From: Bacillota bacterium | Lineage (GTDB): Bacteria; Bacillota; Clostridia; Peptostreptococcales; Acidaminobacteraceae | Direction of reading: 5' to 3' | DNA length: 64,000 nt | NCBI GenBank assembly: GCA_020161295.1 | Contig: JAIUOA010000009.1 | Coordinates: 1-64,000, forward strand | Shown here: piece by piece, positions 34,624 to 43,630 of the stretch | How the letters are laid out: the number at the start of each line of letters is the position of its first letter | Numbering within the stretch: the first letter of the stretch is position 1 | Program-made: the position numbers and the translations under genes | The notes under the pieces: generated by a model | What the model was told of the DNA's origin: nothing | Database searches by the model: none | The model's input: the letters and a program-made list of their open reading frames with translations, nothing else

Positions 34624-35664
34624 TTACAAGTACTCTGTAATGGACTTTACCACTCGCTCTTTACGACCCTTCACGGTCTTAGCGTGGAACATCGATTTTA
34701 GGATGGCTTCTTCTGTCGCTTCTATTACAGCGCTGAAAACCGTATCGATGGCATTCTCGTGTATTTGTGGTATCATCAACACCTGTGAGGTCATGTCGTG
34801 GGGAATTTTCGTCGCTGTGGAAAATGAGAGGACGATATCACCGCTGCCGTTGCCAAAATAAGCGCCAGTTCTCGCCATACCAGCAGGAACCCGCTTACAG
34901 AGACGCTTAAGCTGGCGGTCATTCATGGGAACATCCGTAGCGATAACGGCGATCATGGATCCTTTTTCTTTATCTGGCGCTGTGCGTGCGTTTTGCATTA
35001 ATTCAGAAGATTCTTTTTCGATTTGTCCGCTAATATGTTCTCCTGTTTTTTCACCGTCAATCGTCAATGTACTCAGCCTTCCAAAATTGGAAAGTATGAG
35101 CACTCCAACCGTGAAATCGCGGTCATCTATTTTAACGACACGCGATGACGATCCGATACCGCCTTTTAAAGAAAATGTACACATGCCAGTACCAGCGCCA
35201 ACTGCCCCCTGCTCGAAATCAACCTGAGCATTTTCTATGGCGAGTGGCACATGCATCTCCTTAATATGTAGGCCTCTAATATCGTTTAGTAGCCCATCAT
35301 TGCATTCAAAAACGAGGGGATTGATCGTCCCTGTGCTAAGGCCGATTTCTGGATTTTGATCCAGCATATGTTGGATAAGACCAGTGGCTACCCTTCCAAC
35401 CGCAAAGGTATTCGTCAGGGCTATAGGTGATTCGATTGTCCCTAACTCATCGACCTGAACAAGGCCAATACTTTTTCCAAATCCGTTGATAATATGTGAT
35501 GCTGCTACGAGCTTTTCTTTAAAAATATTGCCTTCATGCGGTAAAATCACTGTGATGCCTGTTTGAATCGCATTTTCAGATAATGTAAAATGACCGACAC
35601 GAACGCCATTAACATCCGTGATGGCATTAAGTGATCCAGTGGGCAAATTTCCTATTTTTAGCAT
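34624..35664 (-). CDS. P1/S58 family peptidase (DmpA-like)
   Basis: 346 residues, ATG after AAGAGGTGATTGA. The family comprises self-cleaving N-terminal nucleophile aminopeptidases such as DmpA and BapA. Signs are the N-terminal LPTGSLNAITDVNGVRVGH, the region GAVGAGTGMCTFSLKGGIGSSSR, and the cleavage serine candidate in DRDFTVGVLILSN-FG (about residue 210). It may cut D-amino-acid or beta-amino-acid peptides or esters. It faces the oligopeptide-binding protein gene across a divergent promoter region, so both may deal with imported peptides; this link is inference. Confidence 0.85.
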   Translation of the reverse strand: MLKIGNLPTGSLNAITDVNGVRVGHFTLSENAIQTGITVILPHEGNIFKEKLVAASHIINGFGKSIGLVQVDELGTIESPIALTNTFAVGRVATGLIQHMLDQNPEIGLSTGTINPLVFECNDGLLNDIRGLHIKEMHVPLAIENAQVDFEQGAVGAGTGMCTFSLKGGIGSSSRVVKIDDRDFTVGVLILSNFGRLSTLTIDGEKTGEHISGQIEKESSELMQNARTAPDKEKGSMIAVIATDVPMNDRQLKRLCKRVPAGMARTGAYFGNGSGDIVLSFSTATKIPHDMTSQVLMIPQIHENAIDTVFSAVIEATEEAILKSMFHAKTVKGRKERVVKSITEYL

Positions 35665-35772
35665 TCAATCACCTCTTTAACATATATTCTTCAATATACC
35701 CAAAATCATCCTAAATAGCAAATCCTATCTCCATCTGAAGCACGACAAAAAACCATACATATTAGAAATAAT

Positions 35773-35801
35773 AAGACAAATGTCCTAATTTTCGATATAA
35801 T
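35773..35801 (+). promoter_or_regulatory. Promoter of the peptide-binding protein gene
   Basis: AAGACA (35773-35778) and TATAAT (35796-35801) with a 17-bp spacer. The palindrome GACAAATGTC (35775-35784) overlaps the -35 box and could be an operator. Confidence 0.55.
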
Positions 35802-35851
35802 GGATTTGAACGGGTAAATTTATCGGTTTTATATGAGATTTAAGGAGAAGT

Positions 35852-37483
35852 ATGAAGCGTTTACATGTATTATTAATCATGGTGGCCATTGTTATAGCCG
35901 TATTTGTGGTGGTTAATTCACTTTCAGAAGACGAGAAAATTGAAGCTAAAAGTGAACCAAAAATCATTAAATGGAATTTAGGTTCAGAACCTGCAACACT
36001 GGATCCCCAATTGACTAAAGACCTGTACGGGGGAAGCGTCATCAATCACCTATTTGAGGGATTATTTCGCTATAGAGGCCACCACATTGAGCCAGCAATT
36101 GCAGAACGATACGACATGACAGCTGATGGATTGACATATACATTTTACTTAAAAGAAACCAAATGGTCTGATGGCCAGCCGCTCACCGCTAGGGATTTCG
36201 AATACTCATGGAAAAGAGCACTTGATCCAACCACTGGCTCAGAGTACGCCTTTCAGTTTCATACCATCGCAGGAGGGGAGGCTTACCACTCGGGTAAAAC
36301 AGACGCCAGTAGCGTGGCTGTGAAAGCAATTGACGATTTGACCCTTCAAGTCACACTCAGTTCACCTACACCATACTTTCTCGATTTATTGACAACTTTT
36401 CCATTTATGCCCGTAAGAAAAGAGATCGTCGAGCAATATCCTGATGGTTCTTGGGCGATTGATCCGGCGATTTGCGTTAGCAACGGTCCATATATTTTAA
36501 CTGAGTTTGAGCTCAGCAGTCGCCTGAAGCTTACCAAAAACGCGAATTACTGGAACACTGATGCAATAAAAATAGACATGCTTGAAATTGGGATTGTAAA
36601 CGATGCCAATACCGCTTTAACTGGATTTGAAGCCGGTGACTTCGACATCATCGATAGTGTGCCACTGGCTGAAATTTCTCGCCTTAAGTCTGAAAGTCCT
36701 GAATTCTATGCGCAGCCTTCACTTGCAACTGCTTATTATTTGTTTAATACTACCGTCAAGCCATTAGATAACCCCGATGTTAGAAAGGCCTTATCCTATG
36801 CCATCGATCGAAAAGCGTTGGTAGAAATGGTCACTAAGGGTGGTGAGATTGCTGCAACTGGTTTTATCCCACCAGGACTTTACGACGCTGATGACGTGGA
36901 TTTCCACATTGCATCTGGTACCTATGGTATCAACCCTGACGAGGTGGATATAGCCCTAGCTAAGTCTTTATTGGCTACCGCAGGTTTTCCTGATGGTGTG
37001 GGTTTCCCTAAACTTGAAATTCTATATAACACTTCTGAAACCAATGCAATGATTGCCGCTGCCATTCAGGAAATGTGGAAAGTCAACTTAGGGATTGATA
37101 TTACACTCTCAAACCAAGAATTCGCAGTGTTCCAAGAATCCAAGAAGACTGGAAATTATCAAATTTCTCGCGGCAGTTGGTTTGCTGACTATGCGGATCC
37201 TATGGCTATGCTAGAAATATGGACCAGCGCCAGTGGTATCAACACCACGGGGTGGTCAAATTCTGAATACGATCAATTAATTGATTCGGCAAAGACATCT
37301 ATAGGCCAAAGGCGCTTTGATGCGCTTCATAAAGCGCAGGACATCCTCATGAATGAGATGCCCATCATCCCACTCTTTTATTATTCTGACCTATTCATGA
37401 TTTCAGAAAAAATCATCGGTTGGGAAAAGACCGCTATGGGTGTGTGGTATTTTGGTAACGCTGATCTATTAGAAACGGAGTAG
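35852..37483 (+). CDS. Oligopeptide ABC transporter substrate-binding protein
   Basis: 543 residues, ATG after TAAGGAGAAGT. Family SBP_bac_5 (OppA/DppA type): WNLGSEPATLDPQLTKDLYGG, DGLTYTFYLKETKWSDGQPLTARDFEYSWKRALDP and the DNPDVRKALSYAIDRKALVEM segment. Residues 1-23 are a hydrophobic anchor or signal without a lipobox cysteine, which is unusual for Gram-positive binding proteins. No permease or ATPase gene is adjacent, so it must either work with a transporter encoded elsewhere or act as a sensor. It is 2 bp from the next gene. Confidence 0.92.
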   Translation: MKRLHVLLIMVAIVIAVFVVVNSLSEDEKIEAKSEPKIIKWNLGSEPATLDPQLTKDLYGGSVINHLFEGLFRYRGHHIEPAIAERYDMTADGLTYTFYLKETKWSDGQPLTARDFEYSWKRALDPTTGSEYAFQFHTIAGGEAYHSGKTDASSVAVKAIDDLTLQVTLSSPTPYFLDLLTTFPFMPVRKEIVEQYPDGSWAIDPAICVSNGPYILTEFELSSRLKLTKNANYWNTDAIKIDMLEIGIVNDANTALTGFEAGDFDIIDSVPLAEISRLKSESPEFYAQPSLATAYYLFNTTVKPLDNPDVRKALSYAIDRKALVEMVTKGGEIAATGFIPPGLYDADDVDFHIASGTYGINPDEVDIALAKSLLATAGFPDGVGFPKLEILYNTSETNAMIAAAIQEMWKVNLGIDITLSNQEFAVFQESKKTGNYQISRGSWFADYADPMAMLEIWTSASGINTTGWSNSEYDQLIDSAKTSIGQRRFDALHKAQDILMNEMPIIPLFYYSDLFMISEKIIGWEKTAMGVWYFGNADLLETE

Positions 37484-37485
37484 TT

Positions 37486-39336
37486 ATGCGAACGAATCTT
37501 TCGAATGTTATGAAAGCGCTGATGAATGGTATTTTAGACACCTATGCCTTTCAAGGCATCGATTTTGTGATGGTAAATCAGACCATCTTTTTCACCAGTG
37601 TCTTCCCTTTGTATTTTTTAAGAGCACCTGAAAACCAAACCGTGCTACAAACGTCAAAGAGCAATGCAAGTCGGATTTCTAACTTATTCACACGCCAAAC
37701 GGATCCGAAGCGAAAGGAATCAAAGTTTCGTGAGCGGTTTGTCGCTGCCTTTGATGAACACTTTATCGACGAGCTAATCCTATCATGTAAATATCTGTTA
37801 AGAAACTATAATGAGGCCGCCTTCAACAAATGGATTGATGGTCTTCTTTTAGAGGATGTTGAAATGCGATCTGACGAGAATATGTTCTTTTATCAAACGA
37901 TTTCAGAACGCTACAAAGACCATCCTTGTATAACTTTAGCGTTAGTTATTATTTGGGCCTTTCACATCGACGATTTTAAACCCTTAATCGCTGAACTGGA
38001 AAACCATCCCACCGTGAAATCAGGCGCAATGTCAAGCTCATCATCATCAGATCAAATGCTTCCACTTAGAGAAAAACTCGACGAGTACTCGCTTTCCCCT
38101 CTCGATGTGTGCGATTTTATCGACATCGCCTACAAATATGGCATTAGCGGGCATTTAGGTGCACTGGCCATTAAAACGTATGTGGATACTCAGACACGAA
38201 ATAACCCGCTTATCTCTGCAGAGCTTGCCGACATGTACTTCTATGGGAATAATTTTAAAAAGCCGAATCCAGAAAAAGCAATGAACCTTTATCTACAAAA
38301 TGCGAGTATGAACTACGGCTCAGCGCTTTGGTCAGTTGCTCAAATCAGTTCTAACGAACGTTTCGACATCAACCAGACACCGGTCAAAATGTCCATGCAT
38401 TACTATGAACGCGCCATACAAAACAACCATGCACTTTCTTATAATAATGTTGGAAAATGGTGGATTTATGGGCTGCATTACCATCTGGATAAAGTCGTCG
38501 GTCTCCCTGATTATCGAAATATCTATGCGAACCAAGGGCGCCAAGCCATTTCAGACATCTACCAAATAATGCTCTCCAAATCTGAATTCAATTCTTTCTT
38601 ATCGAAATATGAGTTGCTCGATCCCATCAATTTTGCAAAACTCACTCCAACCGAGTTGGACCAGTTGCTTATAAGGATAGAAGATGCTGAAACCTATATC
38701 GTCGATGAATTTATCATGCAAGCCTATAATAAGCAAAAGTATTTCTTTTCACTCGGAAGCAGTGCTACCCTCTACGATTATCAAGTTAAACGACGAAAAC
38801 ACTTCACCGAAGCCTACCACGCTGCCGCGAACTCCAAACGCGTGGAAAGTGCCTTTAAGAAATACGAAACCTTCGTCAAAATGTATGCGAAATATCAAAT
38901 TTCAGATGCGCAGTACGCCTATGCCAACTATCTAAAGGAAATTAAAGCGGATGACCAGGATATCTACGAATATCTTTATAATGCTGTTTTTGAGACCCCT
39001 GGAAAATATGTGAACTATGAAGCGTTACTGGATTTTCTCATCTATCATGTAAATCCACGTGTGGTTTATAAGAAAAATCAAATCGACTTTGAGACGAATT
39101 TACTTGAAACTGCTGTGAACTATTTGCCTAATATCCAGTCTAAATCAACCCATATGCTTAACGCGGTTTCACTGATGCTTTCGCATTTGAAGACCACTTA
39201 TTTGAGCTTCGAACAATTCGATACCATCACTGAGCGACTGATTGCCGAGTCATTGGCACACCCAAATGATAAAACGCGCTATGATGAATGTCATGCCCAG
39301 TTTATCGAAAAGTTTAAAAAAAGCCGCCGTGCTTAA
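37486..39336 (+). CDS. Sel1/TPR-like repeat protein of unknown function
   Basis: 616 residues, ATG 2 bp after the binding-protein stop, with its GGAG site inside that gene's end; the two are surely co-transcribed. Residues 220-320 contain Sel1-like helical repeats (LADMYFYGNNFKKPNPEKAMNLYLQNASMNYGSALWSVAQI, LSYNNVGKWWIYGLHY). The rest is helical and charged. No signal peptide is evident, so it is probably cytoplasmic. Such repeats usually mediate protein contacts. Specific function not recognised. Confidence 0.75.
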   Translation: MRTNLSNVMKALMNGILDTYAFQGIDFVMVNQTIFFTSVFPLYFLRAPENQTVLQTSKSNASRISNLFTRQTDPKRKESKFRERFVAAFDEHFIDELILSCKYLLRNYNEAAFNKWIDGLLLEDVEMRSDENMFFYQTISERYKDHPCITLALVIIWAFHIDDFKPLIAELENHPTVKSGAMSSSSSSDQMLPLREKLDEYSLSPLDVCDFIDIAYKYGISGHLGALAIKTYVDTQTRNNPLISAELADMYFYGNNFKKPNPEKAMNLYLQNASMNYGSALWSVAQISSNERFDINQTPVKMSMHYYERAIQNNHALSYNNVGKWWIYGLHYHLDKVVGLPDYRNIYANQGRQAISDIYQIMLSKSEFNSFLSKYELLDPINFAKLTPTELDQLLIRIEDAETYIVDEFIMQAYNKQKYFFSLGSSATLYDYQVKRRKHFTEAYHAAANSKRVESAFKKYETFVKMYAKYQISDAQYAYANYLKEIKADDQDIYEYLYNAVFETPGKYVNYEALLDFLIYHVNPRVVYKKNQIDFETNLLETAVNYLPNIQSKSTHMLNAVSLMLSHLKTTYLSFEQFDTITERLIAESLAHPNDKTRYDECHAQFIEKFKKSRRA

Positions 39337-39344
39337 ACGTAAAG

Positions 39345-39379
39345 ACGACACGCGTCATGAATAACCCGTGTCGTTTTCT
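39345..39379. terminator. Convergent terminator overlapping a gene end
   Basis: ACGACACG and CGTGTCGT form an 8-bp stem, followed on the plus side by TTTCTTTATGG. It overlaps the 3' end of the minus-strand gene at 39355. Confidence 0.65.
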
Positions 39380-39642
39380 TTATGGTTTTGAACTCTCATT
39401 TGTATGATATTATCCAGCATGAGCACTTCTGGATGAGCTGGAATAAGCTTCTTCGCTTTATTCAGATAGCACACCGCTTTATGAACATCGTCATTCTCGA
39501 GACAAATCATGGCTTTCTTAATCACATCCGATGACATGTGAACCAATCGAAGTGGATTGTATATGCATTTTGCGCGTTCGACGAACACCCAAAACCCCAC
39601 ATTATACTGTAACGAAATAAGTGATTTTTGTGAACCAACCAT
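39355..39642 (-). CDS. Small TPR-like protein
   Basis: 95 residues from an ATG at 39642 after AGGAGGGATTTCC. The C-terminal half (SSDVIKKAMICLENDDVHKAVCYLNKAKKLIPAHPEVLMLDNII) reads as one to two tetratricopeptide repeats. The N-terminal half has no recognised feature. The good ribosome site supports a real gene despite the size. Function unknown. Confidence 0.6.
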   Translation of the reverse strand: MVGSQKSLISLQYNVGFWVFVERAKCIYNPLRLVHMSSDVIKKAMICLENDDVHKAVCYLNKAKKLIPAHPEVLMLDNIIQMRVQNHKENDTGYS

Positions 39643-39772
39643 GGAAATCCCTCCTGACATAAACTAAACAAACTCTGTAACACTATATTATGTCATCCAC
39701 CATCTTAGAATCAATGCCATCTTCTCTTAGAGTAATTCTAATTTTATGTAAACTATAACCTTTGGAGATTTT

Positions 39773-40747
39773 ATGAAAATATATCAAGCACCGCTAGAAG
39801 GCGTTACAAATCATATTTATAGGCGCGCCTATCATACGCACTTCGAAAAACTCGATAAGTATTTTACACCTTTTATCTCAACTAACCAACACATTCATTT
39901 AAGTTCTAAGGAAATTAATGAAATCCTTCCTGAAAATAATATCGGGATGGTGACGATTCCCCAGATCCTTTCCAATAAAGCGGAAGACTTCATCGAGACG
40001 GCGAAAGTCATCCGCGAGTACGGCTATGATGAGATCAACCTCAATCTCGGTTGCCCCTCGAATACGGTCGTGGCTAAAAATAAGGGGTCAGGCTTCCTTT
40101 ACTTAAAGGACGACCTCAACCGATTCTTAGACGCCATTTATGCGAAGACACCGATGAAAATTTCCATAAAGACACGTCACGGCAAGTATGGGCACGAAGA
40201 GTTTCTGGATCTCTGCCACATTTTTAACCAATACCCGATCCACGAACTGATCATCCATCCTAGAATTCAGAAAGACATGTATAAAAACACCCCCAATCTC
40301 GAGGTGTTTGAAGAAGCCTTGTCGGTTCTAAAAATACCCGTTTGTTACAATGGCGACCTGTTCAATCTCCATGACGTAAAGCGTTTCTCAGCGCGTTTTC
40401 CAGCCATCGATACCGTCATGCTCGGCCGTGGACTTATCGGCAATCCAGGACTTCCTTCGCTTATAAAAAACGGTTCAGCACCTAGTGCTGATGTCTATCG
40501 TTCGTTCCATGACCACCTCTATGCTGAATATCGGAAGATCATGCACGGTGATAAAAATGTGCTCTTTAAGATGAAAGAGCTCTGGTATTATCTCATCCCC
40601 ATGTTTGACGATTCTAAGAAGGTGGCTAAAAAAATTAAAAAATGTGAAAGCTTGAAGGACTACGAACTAATCGTGTCTTCACTTTTCAGCGAATACAGCT
40701 TTAATCCCGATTCGTTAGGCTATCGCCATGTCGTCAACGGCGATTAG
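39773..40747 (+). CDS. tRNA-dihydrouridine synthase
   Basis: 324 residues, ATG after TTTGGAGATTTT. FMN enzyme that reduces uridines of tRNA. Seen: N-terminal APLEGVTNHIYRRAYH, NLNLGCPSNTVVAKNKGSGFL with catalytic C94, STKTRHGK-type SIKTRHGKYG, and LGRGLIGNPG. It is short of the common DusB length and belongs to a smaller clostridial branch; the target position in tRNA is unknown. Single gene followed by a terminator. Confidence 0.93.
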   Translation: MKIYQAPLEGVTNHIYRRAYHTHFEKLDKYFTPFISTNQHIHLSSKEINEILPENNIGMVTIPQILSNKAEDFIETAKVIREYGYDEINLNLGCPSNTVVAKNKGSGFLYLKDDLNRFLDAIYAKTPMKISIKTRHGKYGHEEFLDLCHIFNQYPIHELIIHPRIQKDMYKNTPNLEVFEEALSVLKIPVCYNGDLFNLHDVKRFSARFPAIDTVMLGRGLIGNPGLPSLIKNGSAPSADVYRSFHDHLYAEYRKIMHGDKNVLFKMKELWYYLIPMFDDSKKVAKKIKKCESLKDYELIVSSLFSEYSFNPDSLGYRHVVNGD

Positions 40748-40757
40748 ATAAAAAATA

Positions 40758-40804
40758 TTAAGAGCGCATGCGATTGGATTTTTCCAGCATGCGCTCTTCG
40801 TTTT
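40758..40804. terminator. Convergent terminator
   Basis: AAGAGCGCATGC and GCATGCGCTCTT form a perfect 12-bp stem, followed by CGTTTTT. It lies between the dus gene and the end of the polysaccharide operon. Confidence 0.85.
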
Positions 40805-40813
40805 TAACGAAAA

Positions 40814-42175
40814 TTATGAAGATGTGTTTGTTTCAGCGTCAGAGGCAGGCTTTGCATATACCGTAAGCGCTGCTGCTGATGTCCAGAAATAAACGACCAT
40901 GGCGGGTACCTCGAAGATGTTCTCAACCATGTTATGCAAAATGACGCCGACGATTCCTGCACAAAAGCCGATGGTAACGATTTTTGAAAGGACTTCTCTT
41001 TGTCTATAAACCACCACTGCCGCATACCCCCAAAGGGTAAGCATCATGGCGATGAGTGCCGTAAGGCCAAATATCCCCATCTCCACCAACGTCTTTATAT
41101 AGTAGTTGTCGAGATAAAAAGGAGAAAGCTTATTATTCGTGGCCACTGCACCACCAAAACGTCCGAGACCAACACCGAACAGTTTACTTTCGGACCATAC
41201 TGCAAGGCCTTCCGTCCACCTGTAAATGCGACCACCTGCTGCTGACTTAAAGAGATAGGTTGGTGAAAAGATGCTCAGCAGCCTGCTGGTAAAGCTACCA
41301 CCCGCTACGAGAACGATTCCGCCTAAAGCGGATAAGTGGAAGACCAGCTTTCGATTAAACAAAATGGAAGCAAAGAACAATCCACCCGCCAGTGCCAGCC
41401 AAGCGCCTCTGGACAGTGTAAACACAAGACCAGCCATCATGAATAATGTGGCACCACCGAAGAAAATGCGATTTGCCCACTTCTTTTGAATCAAGGTCAT
41501 GGCCACACCCATCGGCGTGAACAGAACGAAAAGAGATCCTAAGATATTCGGGCTACCAATAATGGAGAACGCACGGGTTCTTACGACTTCAGTACTGTCA
41601 ACCCAGTTCCCTGGCATCTCCACACCTGCAACGTATTGATAGGTCGCATGGAGCCCTAAGAACAGACCCGTGAGTACGAATACATAGAGAATCTTCTGAG
41701 CTTGCTCACGTGTTCTAATAAACTGCGTCATGACGAAAAACCAGAGGACATACTGGAACATCGCTCTAAAGCCTTCGATGGCGATGCTGAGTTCTGGTTT
41801 GATGATGAGCACATGCGTGATTCCCATGAGCACGAACAATGCCACAGGGATATCAAGTGCCGTCAACCTGAGTTTGATCGCACCTTTTGATCGGATGGCT
41901 TCAATAATCAATACACCAATCATGCCCACGAACAAGAGCTCGTCCCAAATCGAGGCAATTCCCGAAAAGAAAGAAAACTTTCTAAGGGTATAATCGATGA
42001 AAATATAGAACGCCGGAATATAAGGTAGCGCTTTTAAAACAAGCGGATATGCAAATACGAAAATCACCGCAAGCGCCATTAATAAAATCCATTTGACAGG
42101 GATTACGAATGCCAAAGCCCCTAAACCCATCCCTATGATCAGTGGCGTGACGCCTTTCTTTAAGGTTTGTGTCAT
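40814..42175 (-). CDS. O-antigen ligase/polymerase family membrane protein
   Basis: 453 residues with about 10-12 membrane segments. The large outer loop near residues 310-350 with RWTEGLAVWSESKLFGVGLGRFGG and a NKLSPFYLDNYYIKTLVEMGIFGL segment is typical of the Wzy/WaaL superfamily, which polymerises or attaches lipid-linked glycans outside the membrane. In a Gram-positive this points to a wall polysaccharide polymerase or ligase. The ATG overlaps the upstream gene (ATGA). Last gene of the operon. Confidence 0.88.
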   Translation of the reverse strand: MTQTLKKGVTPLIIGMGLGALAFVIPVKWILLMALAVIFVFAYPLVLKALPYIPAFYIFIDYTLRKFSFFSGIASIWDELLFVGMIGVLIIEAIRSKGAIKLRLTALDIPVALFVLMGITHVLIIKPELSIAIEGFRAMFQYVLWFFVMTQFIRTREQAQKILYVFVLTGLFLGLHATYQYVAGVEMPGNWVDSTEVVRTRAFSIIGSPNILGSLFVLFTPMGVAMTLIQKKWANRIFFGGATLFMMAGLVFTLSRGAWLALAGGLFFASILFNRKLVFHLSALGGIVLVAGGSFTSRLLSIFSPTYLFKSAAGGRIYRWTEGLAVWSESKLFGVGLGRFGGAVATNNKLSPFYLDNYYIKTLVEMGIFGLTALIAMMLTLWGYAAVVVYRQREVLSKIVTIGFCAGIVGVILHNMVENIFEVPAMVVYFWTSAAALTVYAKPASDAETNTSS

Positions 42176-42618
42176 GAAGGATCGCCTCCCTTCACGATGA
42201 AGTCCACACCCTTCTGAATCAAACTACCGCGATAGTAAGGCGCGAGACTTAAACCACCGATAATCGTCAAACAACCCGCTCCCATGACACCTAGGCCTAA
42301 GGCGATATTGGTTTGACGCATTAGAAAGACACCTAAGAAACCCAGCACGAAAAATGCTGCACTTAAAAATGGCGTCTTCTGGTAGCTACCAATCCATTTG
42401 AAAAGTGCTGTGAGTATCAAGCTTTCGTTAATCGTATGGCCAATTGCTTTACTCATCCGCGAAAGCAATCGCGATAACATGACGAGTAGGCTCTCAAAAA
42501 TACCTTTTGGTTTTTCAGCCTTGGACTCCCGGTTATTTACTGACACCGAAAAATCAAAGTGAAAAAGAAAGCTGGTTTTTGAAAGCTTTCGAAAGCCCTC
42601 AAAAAACTGACGAATCAT
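42172..42618 (-). CDS. Two-helix membrane protein in polysaccharide operon
   Basis: 148 residues. The N-terminal 70 residues are soluble and basic; the C-terminal half has two hydrophobic segments (about 85-103 and 108-128). It overlaps both neighbours by ATGA-type junctions, so it is tightly coupled to the polymerase. No family is recognised; a helper of the polymerase is an inference. Confidence 0.75.
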   Translation of the reverse strand: MIRQFFEGFRKLSKTSFLFHFDFSVSVNNRESKAEKPKGIFESLLVMLSRLLSRMSKAIGHTINESLILTALFKWIGSYQKTPFLSAAFFVLGFLGVFLMRQTNIALGLGVMGAGCLTIIGGLSLAPYYRGSLIQKGVDFIVKGGDPS

Positions 42619-43109
42619 TTGTTCACCTCAAAATCGATTACAGTACCCGAGTATTTGAACAGTTCACTTTCAACATACAATTTAATGCCCTGTCTAATTT
42701 CCTGTTTGCCCAGCTTATAAGCTGCGCCTTTTTTAATAAACTCACCTTCAATCGTCACGATGGCCTCTTGTTGGGTCGGATCTTCAAACGTCATAACCTT
42801 TCCCTGATCGTCCACTGTAGCGATCATATACGGCTGAACAACCACGTCAGTGACTTCCATGTCAAAATAACGCTTATCCTCTGAAATCTGAGCACCTGGC
42901 TTAATAACATCATAGTAACCCGGTTCCATAACGATACTCACCACGATCTTACCTGTGACAGGCTCTTCAACGGTTCCTAGAGAACTGAGTGACTGCTTAG
43001 AGAAGTTCAAATAGAGTACAAATACGAAAAATAAAACGACGATTAGCGCGATAAAATCGAGAATGTTTATGCGACCAAATAATTTGCCTTTATCATCTAG
43101 CAGCTTCAT
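42615..43109 (-). CDS. DUF4330 family membrane-anchored protein
   Basis: 164 residues from an ATG at 43109 after GGAGGTGATCGA, overlapping the upstream stop. DDKGKLFGRINILDFIALIVVLF is the family's typical N-terminus: a short cytoplasmic start and one membrane helix (about 17-36). The remainder (40-164) should lie outside and is beta-rich. The family's function is not known; it is often found in polysaccharide clusters. Confidence 0.8.
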   Translation of the reverse strand: MKLLDDKGKLFGRINILDFIALIVVLFFVFVLYLNFSKQSLSSLGTVEEPVTGKIVVSIVMEPGYYDVIKPGAQISEDKRYFDMEVTDVVVQPYMIATVDDQGKVMTFEDPTQQEAIVTIEGEFIKKGAAYKLGKQEIRQGIKLYVESELFKYSGTVIDFEVNK

Positions 43110-43585
43110 TCGATCACCTCCACCCATTTGATACGACCAAAGACTTCAGAGTGGTCCGTTTTAATATAATAACTGCTCCCTACTTTAATGGCTTGACCGC
43201 CTACCTCGATATAAGGACCATACTTGTTTGCCTCAGCACGTATGCCGATAACCGCCACCTTTTCAAGTGGGTCTTCATACGAAACCAGTGACCCATCCGC
43301 AGCAACTTTCGTTTTAAGCGCATTACGGATTTCTATCTTCTCGATAACGCCGTCCTGATATTTATTCTGAGCTGTGATTTTATCGCCAACCTTAAAGCCT
43401 GTTGCCGCTTCTTCCATTAGTTTAAATGCTTCCGCTTCATAATAAATGGTCACTTTACCCGAAATCGCCTCTACAGCCTCTCCCGAATTAAATAGCTTGT
43501 CACGGCCTAAAAACACCGCCACCGCTAAAATGATCACCACGATTATGATAACGTCCAGCATATTCCATTTCTTTTTTGCTTTCAT
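43106..43585 (-). CDS. DUF4330-like membrane-anchored protein
   Basis: 159 residues. Same plan as the next gene: basic start, one membrane helix (about 9-26), then an outer domain with the shared pattern GKVTIYYEAEAF, GDKI, DPLEKVAVIGI and IKVGSSYYIKT. The two are probably paralogues that work together. Coupled to the downstream gene by an ATGA overlap. Confidence 0.78.
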   Translation of the reverse strand: MKAKKKWNMLDVIIIVVIILAVAVFLGRDKLFNSGEAVEAISGKVTIYYEAEAFKLMEEAATGFKVGDKITAQNKYQDGVIEKIEIRNALKTKVAADGSLVSYEDPLEKVAVIGIRAEANKYGPYIEVGGQAIKVGSSYYIKTDHSEVFGRIKWVEVIE

Positions 43586-43630
43586 ATGATCACCTACTAA
43601 ATTTTTGATTAAGGAAATTGCATCCTGTCA

